A stretch of 64,000 bases of DNA. Source: Dromiciops gliroides. Lineage: Eukaryota; Chordata; Mammalia; Microbiotheria; Microbiotheriidae. Within the stretch, counting starts at the first letter, position 1; each line of letters begins with the position of its first letter. The translations under genes and the position numbers were made by a program. The notes under the pieces are model-generated. The model saw only the letters and a list, made by a program, of their open reading frames with translations, searched no databases and had not been told where the DNA came from. Of this stretch, positions 14,901-26,418 are shown in pieces. Where the stretch lies: NCBI RefSeq assembly GCF_019393635.1, contig NC_057866.1:9868223-9932222 (forward strand). The letters run 5' to 3'.

Positions 14901-17900
14901 TTATAGAACTTCTTCTAAAGATATATTTGCTATGGTGACATAAGAAGAGGCATTATGAGCAGGTAGGTGGAGCGGTGCTCCGGAGACCAGGTCTGGAGTG
15001 AGGAAGACCTGAGTTCATATCCAGCCTCAGGAACTTACTAGCTATTCAATGCTGGGTAAGTCACTGAGCCATGTTTGCCTCAGTTTCCTCCTCTGTAAAA
15101 TCAGCTGGAGAAGGAAATGGAAAAGCACTCCAGTGTCTTTGCCAAGAACACCCCAAATTGGGATCATGAAGAATCAGAGAGGACTGAAACAACCAAACAA
15201 CAATCATATAATGAGAAGACTTGATACCCTCTCAAGTCTCTCTCCTCCTGCCCCCAACATGTATAACACACTCTCTAGATCAAGTATCCATTGATTCTAG
15301 GAGAGAGTGGGCTCAAGCTTAGAAATCAGATGTGGAAATGCAGGAACTCAAAGCTTTTGTTTGGGAGAAGTCATTGTCTCCCATTCATATGGTGCTCAGG
15401 AAGTTCCTCTTGAGTTTGGGGTAATTTCTCTGCTGAGCTCCTTATTCAGTTAAGAGTTCAAGGATGAGGTGGGTGCATTGCAGTAAGGGTGAGCATCATA
15501 ACAAGAAGAAGGAGTTGACACTGAGATCTGGAAACAGTTCCTTCTGTGACTGCTCCCCCTAGCCTTACTTATATCAATTGCCTCCTTCCATTCTTGATTT
15601 TTCAAAAGAATGGGACCTCTTCTATTTAAGTCATACACCTCTTTGGAGTGTATTGTGGTATATGCTGTAATATGCTTCTCTGATCCAAAATCATGTCAAA
15701 CTATTTGTCACATCTCCTGGCAGCTTTTCTCAAATAGGGAGCCCTTACTTCCACATCAACAAGCATTTATTAAGTGCCTACTTTGTGCCAAGCATTGTTC
15801 TAGGCACTGGGAATACAAAGACCAAAAGTAAATTGTGTCTGCTCTTACAGAGTTTATATTTTCCTGCTCAGAACTAACAAGTGCAAAAATGTACCCCAAA
15901 ATTAGATTTATTTCATAGTTTTTCAGTCATGTCTGACACTTTGTGATCCCTTGTGAAGTTCTTTTAGCAAAGATACTGGGGTGGTTTGCCATTTTCATTT
16001 CTATATCATGTTACAAATGTGGAAACTGAGGTAAGCAGGGCAGGTGCCTTGCCTAGGATTATACAGATAGTAAGTATCTGAGGCTGGATTTGAACTCAGG
16101 TCCTTCCAACTCCAAGAACAGTACTTTATCAACTACATCACCAATGGAGCTATTAGGAAAGGTCTCCCCTAGGAGATTGCATGTGAGATGACTCTGGGAG
16201 GAAGCTTGGAATACCAAGAGATAAATGGCTAAATTCTTGGGGGAATTTTCCAAGTAGATTCTGTTGGAAGGGATGCCATATAACATAAAGGCTGATGTCC
16301 TGAGTGATAGTTTTGCAAAAGAAAAATGTTCATTAAATGAAAGTTTATCTCTTCTTTTCTTTCTCTATATCTGTCTATTTAGGTACCTAGGTAGCTAAGA
16401 TCTGGAGTCAGAGGACCTCTCAGAGCTCAAACCTCTCCTCTCATGCTCACCACCTCTGTAACACTAGTCAAGTAACTTAAGCCCCAGGTACCTCAGTTTT
16501 CACCTAGGTACATTAAGAGGATTGGGATAGATGGCCTCAGTGCCCTCTTCCAGGTATAGATTTACCTTCCTATGTTCCAGTGCACATGGAAATAGAGCCA
16601 ATAACATTGTGGGATGGTCAGATGAAAGGATAAGCCAATGACAACCAGAGACAGGTATAGCTTGAGTTTGCCTGATGGTTATATGCAGGGCTTGGCATTC
16701 AGACTGGTAGCATGGTTCCCTAGTAGCATGGTGGTATCTCTCAGGAAAGTTGATATAAAAAATGATCCCTTCATTTCCCTCCCCTCAAGACCCTTGAACC
16801 CAAGTATTTAAGCCAATTTATCCATCCTTTCCTCTCTTTCTTGACTAGGGGGTAATGTCTTATATTCAGGAGGACCTTGCATCTGTGACTCCAAAATCTA
16901 TTCTCAGAAACCTTTTCCAGAACCCAGGAATATGCAAGATAACATTGTGTATTGGACTTGCATGGTGAGTAAACTTCATTTACACACACAGAGGAAACCG
17001 TTTTATTTATTTTTTGCAATTATGTAAAACATTACTATATTAGTCATTTCGTACAAGAAAACATGACTTGAATGAAAAAAAAATGAAAGTGAAACAGAGT
17101 GTGTTCTGTGTTCAAATGGGTGTTCAATCAATATCAGTTCTTTCTTCGTAGGTGGATACTGTGCTTCATCATTCATCCTTTGGGATTGTCTTGGATCATT
17201 GTATTGCTTAGAATAGTTAGGTCATTCACAGTTCTTCATGAAACAACATTGCTGTCTCTGCGCACAATTTTCTCTTGATTCTGCTCACTTCACTATACAT
17301 CAGTCCATACAAGTATTTCTGAAATCATTCTGCTTGTCATTTCTTATACCTTTATAATATTCCCATCACAGTCATATAGCAGAGCTATTTTAGCCATTCC
17401 CCAGTTGATGACATTCCTTTGATTTCCAATTCTTAGGCAGCACAAAAACATTTGCTAGAAATATTTTTGTACAAAAAGGTCTTTTTCTCTTTGGGGGGGT
17501 GGGATGGAATATCTTTGGGATATAATAAACCTAGCAGTGGTATTGTGGGATAAAAGGGTATACACAGTTCTATAGCACTTTGGACGTGGAAACTTCAGTA
17601 TAAATCAGCTAATAACAAGCAGAGCATTCAAACAATTCACCAAAAGTCAGATATACTTACTATGCAGGTTAGGTACTAAGAATGGTATCATCCCAAATCT
17701 AGGAGAATGAAGGAAAAATTGGGTCTCAGAAGTTTGATAAAATGGGACTTATGAGTTGCTTGTGAGGCTAAGATTATTATTTTAATTCATCCCAGAATGA
17801 GAATATTTCCATTTTAATGAAAAGGAAATATTTCATTAAAAAATGTAAACGACACCTCTATACTCTATAATAAATGGTTCTACTTCCAGGTTTGCTGCTG

Positions 17901-20900
17901 GATTCTCCTTTTATGGACTGATTTTGGACTTGCAGAAATTTGGCTTCAGCATTTACTTGGTCCAAGTGCTATTTGCACTCATAGATTTCCCAACACGGTT
18001 CCTTGCAGCCGTTATCATGTCTCATTGTGGAAACCGCTTAACCTTCATCTTCTGTGCAGTTTTCTCTGGGTGCATGATAATCACTGACATATTTGTGCCT
18101 CGAGGTGAGAAATTTTTCATTGAATGTACTGCATTATTTATAAAGTATTTAAAATGACTGAGTGTTGTGATTGTGTTAGGCTCTGGAACAATACAGATGA
18201 AATGAGAAGCAATGAAACTATTCTCTACCGGAAGTCTGAATGTGGAACAAGCTTGACTGGAGGGTGGCCAAGAAAATAGTGCTACAGGATTGTAACAGAA
18301 TGTTAGTTGCTCTCCTGAAAGAAACAATGAATATGAAGAGTATATAGGAGCTTATGCAGAATGAAATAAGATGAACAAGAAAACAATATACATGAGTACA
18401 ACAATGTAAGAATAAGTAACTGCAACAGTAACAAAAGATGAATGCTATGCAATTCTAATGATCAAACTTCACCATTAAAAGAGAGGGAAAGATCTTTCCC
18501 TGTCCCTTACTGCCAAGGTGAGGGCCTATGTGTGCAGAACACTATATATGCAATCGACCCCAGGAGACAATTGGCTACATTTGCTGGAGTGGTTTTATCT
18601 CATTCTTTTGGGTGTTTTGTGAAAAGAAATGATTTCCCAGGTAGAAAATGGAGGAGGGTTGAGTATGGCAATGGGTAGCATTTAAAAACCAAAGATATCA
18701 GTAAAGGAAGTGGGTCTTAATCTACTGCAGTTCAAAAATCCCATATGTTATTCCGTGTACTGGGCTCACTCTGACCATTCTCTTCTCTGCTCTGTTATGA
18801 AGCCTGAGGATTGGGAGAATGTCTAAATAACTGTCTGCCTCTAAACATCTAGGGCATCATACAAGCAGAGGGACTAGCTGCAACTCCTTAAAGAATGACC
18901 AGGAGGGCAGTCATTTTGGTAATTGAATGGACAGTGAGCACTGAGGGATGCAGGTGAAACTTGGCTTTCCTTTTTTCTTTCTTTCTTTCTTTCTTTCTTT
19001 CTTTTTTTTTTTTTTGGTGAGGCAATTGGGGTTAAGTGCCTTGCCCAGGGTCACACAGCTAGTAAGTGTCAGGTGTCTGAGGCCCGATTTGAACTCAGGT
19101 CCTCCTGAATCCAGGGCCCTTGCTCTATCCACTGCACCACCTAGCTGCCCCGAAACTTCGCTTTCTAAACCGAGTAAAAAATCAAAATCAAAGAGTCAAT
19201 AATAAGGGAATTAATAAGAGCTACAGGAACTTCTCATAGCTTGAAAAACTCCCTTGTCTTGAATTTAAATGAAGTAGGTCACAAATGAAGACCAGGGAGT
19301 CAGAACCACCTGCTTAGCTTGAATACACTGCTGCTAACTCATTGTTTGTCCTCAGATATGGCTGCCCTTAGGTTGACAATCAGTGTGCTTGGGAAAGGAG
19401 GTATTGGACTTTTGTTGTTATGTCTTCACCTCTTCACACTGGAACTCTACCCAACTGAAGTCAGGTAAGAATTTAAGGAAAATGAGACCTGAACATTAAA
19501 GGTGAATGATGGGGGCGGCTAGGTGGCGCAGTGGATAAAGCACCGACCCTGGATTCAGGAGTACCTGAGTTCAAATCTGGCCTCAGACACTTGACACTTA
19601 CTAGCTGTGTGACCCTGGGCAAGTCACTTAACCCCATTGCCCTAAAACAAAACAAAACCAAACCAAAAAAAACCCAAAGAAAGGTGAATGATGGCAAACT
19701 GTACCTATCAAGGATTCAGGCAGGTGTAGATGTAGGGACATAGCACTGAAAACACAGCCCATGTATATTGAATTCAATTCAATTGAACCAATACTTGCCA
19801 AGTGACTACTAGGAGCCAAACTCTGTACTTGGCACTTGGGAGAGAAAGGCAAAGAAAAAAACCCATCATGTTTTCAAAGAGCTTCCATTCTTTTGACTTT
19901 GCATTAAATTTGAATATTTAAAGTATGGATTATAATGCTGACATCAAAAGATTCAATAAACATCTCTCCATTCTGTGGTTCTTATACTCACCTTATTTGG
20001 ATAAAGAAGAACAATACAGTGAATTACATAAGAAAAAGGCTTAGAAACCAGTCTGAAGAATTCTGTCTGTGTCACACTGGAAGACAGACACCAAAAAGTC
20101 TTTTTATTTTTCATTGGAGCCATATTAACTTGCTGCTCCTTAATTTTTTGTCCAGGTGTTTGTTAGGTCAGCCATTGATGCAGTCCTTTCTGGCCAAAAG
20201 GTAGAGATGTTAGATGTAAAGTCTCTGAGGAACAATAAAGAAAACATGTTTTACATATTGTGATATGGGAGAAGACATATATTGGGCTAAGGAAGGAAGA
20301 GAAGAAGACACAGTAAAGGAAAAGCAAGGAACTATAAGCAAGGAGAAAACCCTTTTGGCCCCCTCTGATCTTTCCTTCTTTTTACTAGCCGTATTATTCA
20401 GGCATTCATAAGTTTTGCCATATCTCAATATCCATTACAGCAAATAACTCCAGAATTTATTAACTCATCTGTGCAGCTACCTGTCCTTTCAAACCCCTTG
20501 CTACCAAATTCATCATTCCACCAAACATTTCTCTCCACAGTCTGAATTTCTCTCCCTGTCAAGTTAAAACCCCCTTGATCACAACAGTAAAAGAGAACCA
20601 CAAAGCTACCTTCCTAATATGGCTGAGGACTATAAACATCAATGTTTGGGACAAACTGCCTCAGTTTACTCAAATAACTCGAGGAGACCACCAAGTCAAG
20701 CAGAGACAGATTTATTACATTCTCAAGGGAACAGACGACTCAATCCTGAGATTGAGCCACAGTAATACATTCATGCCTTGGGTTTTTATAGTAATTTTGG
20801 GGAGGAAAGTCCCCACCTGCACTAGGGTCAGCTCACAATCTAACATCCAATCCTGTCTCACCCAGGGTACGTGCTTAGCTTGTGATCAATGTATGGAGAC

Positions 20901-23900
20901 ATGTATACGTATTCCAGGAACAAGGGGGAAAAGGGGAGGGTGTGACGAGTCTGAGGAATGTCAAAGAAAAGGGGAGGCAGAAATCATTCCCCTATCTGAT
21001 TGCAATTATAATCCATGACAGGGACTGGAGTTCTGACATGTGAGAGGCAGACTGGTCAGAGACACGATTTTTATTACAGGCAGTAAAACTAAGATGTAGC
21101 TGACAAGTAAGGAGACAAAGCAGAAGTAAAGTAAATACTGCTAATTGGTAATAAAACTTAAAGGAGACAGTGAGAACTGAGCAATAAAACTTTTAGGCAA
21201 AGACAGAGAAACTAACTATACTGGGGGCAGGGGCGGGGCTGGGTATCTTCCAGACCTCATCCTCAGAGTTTAATCTAACTGAAATCCATAATCATCTCAC
21301 ATAAAACTGACCCAAGTCCATCATCTCATACATCAAGGTAACAGGGAAAACCCTGTCTCTGGAGTAAGAGGACGTGGGTTCAAATCCAGCCTGCCTCTGA
21401 TGCTAACTACATTTGAGACACTGGCCAGGCACTTCTCTGAGACTCAGTTTCCTCCTCTGCACAATGAGAAAACAGACTAGATCTTGTTAAGACTCTTCAA
21501 ACCAGAGATTTTTGTGACATGTTTTCTTAACAATACTATAATAACCTCCCTGTGCTATATTCAGTGTAAGAAACAAGTCAACTGAGGCAGGACCCCTGGT
21601 CTGGTGCCTTTATTACAATCTTGCAAGAAGGGGCACACACTCCAAAAAAGTTGTGCATTCCTTACCCCAGTGAAGTTCCCCATTTTAACCCAGATATAAT
21701 GTAAGGTCCTTCCCCCATCCGGGGGATTTTCATATTTAAGTTTGAAACAGCATTTGATCTCTGCCATGTGAAATTTTCTAAAATGTTTTAGAAGATTTAG
21801 AAAAAGGTTCTGAAGAGGACACTGACAAGCTTTCTGGGAGCCAAAATAACTTTTCTTCTCGACACTTCTAAACATGTAGACTCCCCCCCCCCCCAGGTGT
21901 GGTGCCACTGCTGCCCCCACCCCATGGGACAACCAGAACCTGAGATTTTACATTCCTTTGTTATCTAACTTCAGGAAACTTCTGTTGACTCAGCAGGGAA
22001 ATGAAGGGAAAGTTGGGGGAGTGGGAATAAGTCTTCTAGGTCTTGGATTATGTAGTTTGTTCTTATCTGAGAGGAACATTCTCTACTGGTTAACTGTTAA
22101 CTCAACAGGAATAAGGAAGGAATGGTGGAGGGGGGCGGGAATCCCCTAGGACTTGAATAATGTATCCAGCCAACTGAGGAGGACATACCATTCCTCTCAG
22201 TTAGGAACTCATACAGGACCTCTGCAGGTTCAGGAGTGTTTTTAGTGAGTGGGACCAAAAGGCTTGGGAGCTGTGAAAATCACATAACTATAAAAGAGCT
22301 GGCTACATTCCAGGAAAGAACCTTTTGCACAACAACATTAATATAGATATCAAAATTTAAACTCATTGCTGTATAAAATGCTTTACTGGACATTTTGTGA
22401 GCTTACAGACTAATTAGGCTCATGGGCCTGGGGTAAGAGGAGGAGGAAGAGGATGGGAACTAGGCAAACCTAATGTTCCCTGACAAAATGGGAAGCAAAA
22501 CTGCATTCCTTGTGACATCCATGAAGGAACCAGCAAAAGCATTTCATGTTTCACTCTCAGGGATGGGAAGGTATTGTAAGGCTTATGCTAAGGCCGCCAT
22601 TTTGCTCCTCCTCTGGGGATATTCTAGGGAAGTGTCCTTCTTGCTTTTAGTACAAGAGGGTGAATATATTCAGTTCAATTCAATACCATGTATATTTGTT
22701 GTCCTACTGTAGTAGTTAAAAATAAAAAAGATTTAATGGCTCCAGAGAAGTTTGAACTCTTCACATATTCTTCAATAAACTGTCCAAGTGAAAATCTAAG
22801 AAATATGCCTTCCATTGTGTTTGTTTGTTTTTTTGTTTTTGTTTTTTAGTGAGACAACTGGGGTTAAGTGATTTGCCCAGGGTCACACAGCTAGTAAGTA
22901 TTAAGTGTCTGAAGCCGGATTTGAACTCAGGTACTCCTGACTCCATGGCCGGTGCTTTATCCACTGCACTACCTAGCTGCCCCCTTCCATTGTGTTTGTA
23001 TCAGATCTTTTGGAGGTTTACACATACACATATATACATACATAAAATATATGTATCTATATGTACATGTATGATCAGACACTGTAAAAATTATTTTAAT
23101 TGGTGGGCCTAATCTGTGAACTCCTGGCTGGCTATCTGACTGCTTTTAGCTGCTAAAGTTATAGCTGGCTATTAGCTGCCTAAGCCAGTCTGCAAGGGCT
23201 GTTTAAAAATTCCACCACTGCTTCTCCCAGACTATAAGAAAAAAGATTAGGAAGCCTCTTTCAATTTAACTAAATGGGTTTATTTATGAGAACCAATTTA
23301 GAAATAAGAATACAGGAAAGTAAGATATACAACCTGAAACCTCAGCCAATAAACTCTGCTGCTGCATATCCCCCTGTGCATCTCTTGCTCTGTAGGTGTG
23401 GCTGCTGTAGCCACTCCTCACTCTGACCAGTTCACTTTCAGTCTTCTGCAACTTTCTCAGTCCTTTCCCTTTTACTCTTTTTCTCCTTCACTCCAGCTCC
23501 CCGTGCTTCTTCTCCCACCTACCAACCACTAGCATCTCTACCTTCTGGCTATCTCTCCTCCACTTTTACTGTCAGCCCCCCTCTCGCTTTCACTGCTCCA
23601 CTCCTCTCTCAGTCTCTGTAGCATCCCCCCAGCATCTGTCTCTTTCTGTAGCAACACCCACTTCACCATAGGACCCCTTTCACTACCTCCACTCCTGAAT
23701 ATAAACCCTTCTTTCTCACCAGAACCCTCTGGCCAGTCATGCCCATGCCCACTCCCATGCCAAGCTAATTCACTGGCCACCCCAGGGCCACAGTGACTTG
23801 AGGGAGCCATGCGTACCATGCCCAGGGCTTGAGGGGGCTGTGCCCCCCCCACTGCAGCCTGGGGCTTCCACACTGTCTGCTCTGTGTCATGCCCCAAGCC

Positions 23901-26363
23901 TAGATTTTTGTCCAAACCGCTTAGCCCGGCTCTGAGACCCCTACAGCTGAAATGGATGGAGAGGGGCTGCTCCGTTTGAGGCCAATTTTAGCCACCTATA
24001 ACACTGTGTGGACTTCAAACCACTTTGGGCCCTAGAACTCTATGAGCAGGACATGATAAAAAAGTTCCTAGGGGATAAATTAAACCTCAGAAGGTTACAG
24101 GACAAGAGGCAGGAAGGTGCCTCAAAGTTCCTCTGGATCTTGATAGTACAAGATGTAGCCCATCACTTTGAGGTCTCCCAGTGGTACAGAATTTGTTGAT
24201 GCCAAAGCTAGAGCAAGAAGCTTTTAGCTCTTGGATGAGTGATCTGCTCCCCCTAATCTCTCAGCTGCACAAGGACACTTAAAGAGGTAATTATTGGGGC
24301 AGCTAGGTAGCACAGTGGATAAAGCACTGGCCCTGGGTTCGGGAGTTCCTGAGTTCAAATTTGTCCTCAAACACTTGACACTTACTAGCTGTGTGACCCT
24401 GGGCAAGTCACTTAACCCCCATTGGCCTGCAAAAAAAAAAAGAGGTAATTATTGAGATCTATCCATTAAACTTCTATCCTATTATGGAAAAGACACTGAG
24501 CTAGGTTTGGGGCAGGCAGCAGAAAAGCAAAGCAGTCCTTCAAGTCACTTATATTCTAACTTTTGCTCTAATTTTGTTCACTTACAGGCAGAAGGGAATG
24601 AGTGTTGGTGGTTTAGCATCAAGCTTTGGTGCAATGCTGGCTCCCCTTGTCTTCATTATTGCCAGCTATAGCCATATTGTACAGCCTCTCTTATTTGGAG
24701 GAGTGCCTATCCTTTCTGCCATTGCTGTCTCCTTCTTGATTGAGACCCATGGCCTCCCGCTGCTGCAAACCATCCAGGAGACAGAAAAGAGGTGAGTTCC
24801 TGCCTCCTATCAGTGGAAGTGTAACTTGAAAATGAGATCAAGAGTGTATCTTTATGGCAGCTAGGTGGCACAGTGGATAAAGCACTGGCCCTGGAGTCAG
24901 GAGGACCTGAGTTCAAATCTAGCCTCAGACACTTGATACTTACTAGCTGTGTGACCCTGGGCAAGTCACTTAACCCCAGTTGCCTCACTTAAAAAAAAAA
25001 AAAAGCTAGAAAGAGTGTATCTTTGAGGATCTTCTTTCCCCTGGGCTCAGAATATGTAACAATGCCCAGGGAAATACACTGGGAAGTTATCATGACAAGC
25101 CCAAATTCCAAACCTATTCCCCAAATCTCTTCTTCCTGTGCATTGTTAAAATAAGACAAAGAATATAATACATTGCATTGAACTGAAGTGACAATTATTG
25201 GGAATTTAAATCCTTAGACATATATCAATGCAATTTTATAGGTATACCAGAGGGTTCACTTCAATTATCTCATTAAAATACTTTTTATTTTAATTTGCTT
25301 TAACAAATACCAATTAAATATCTACCATGTACAACATAGCTGAGCTATGTGTTAAAGGGATAGAGAACTGGGCCTGATGTCAGGAAAACTTATATTCCTG
25401 ATGTTAAGGGCTAAAATTCTAGCTAAACTGTCTAAAATATCTAATGAGTGGTCGCCAATAAATTATAAGCTTTAGCAAGAGTTAGACTTTTAAGCATTTA
25501 TTAAGGAGAATAAGAATTTGGTAAAGAGAGAGAAAAAGGCCTAGATTTCTATCTATTAAAGGGAGAGCACATTTCTAGCTCCCTTCTCCACCAGAGTCCA
25601 GAGGAAAAGAGCGCGAGACTGAGCGCCAGTCTCTTCCTTCCTCCTCCCACTAGCCCGCGTCAGGAAGTGACGCCAAAGAAAAGACTCCTGGTCTTGCCCT
25701 CAAAGACCTTCGCTTCATGGGTGAAACTCTTCTACAGTAAGTCTCCAGCAGGTGGCGTCATTCCAATCGTTACACTGAGTTCAAATCTGGCTTCAGACAC
25801 TTACTAGCTGTGTGATCCTGGGCAAGTCATTTATCCCTGTTTCTCTCAGTCCCTCATCTGTAAAATGAGCTGGACAAGGACATGGCAAACCACTCCAGCA
25901 TCTTTGACAAGAAAACTCCATACAGGCTCAGGAAGAGCTCAGGAACGAGTGGACAATTGTCCAAAGTAAAGTCTTAAAAGTCCTCCTGCTCCTCTAGTGA
26001 GAGGCAGCTGGGGATGCAGTGGCCAGACCACTGGGCCTGGAGACAGGACAACCTGAGGTCAGACCTGGCCTCTGACACTGATATATGTGGGAGACATTGG
26101 ACAAGTCACTTTACCTCCCTGAGCCCCACTTCCCTCATCTTCATAAAGAGGAGCAGGGTGGAGATGCTTCTGAGGTTCCTTTTGACTCTAAATCCATGGT
26201 CCTGTGTCCATTCACCGTCCTCCCCCTGCTTGTCAATGTCCTTCCTCAAATGTGATGCCCAAAACTGAGCACAATATTTCAGACTGAATGGCATAGGGGG
26301 CATCCAATAATGTTTTCACCTCCATGATGGATGTGGGCATTTCCTTATTCCCTTAGTAGGAGG

Positions 26364-26418
<55 letters not shown>

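Noticed and set aside
19473-19697. Many short frames containing the peptide LGLSDLPRVTQLVS or its reverse-strand counterpart
   Set aside because: They are translations of the tRNA-derived SINE, repeated wherever a SINE lies, and are not genes.
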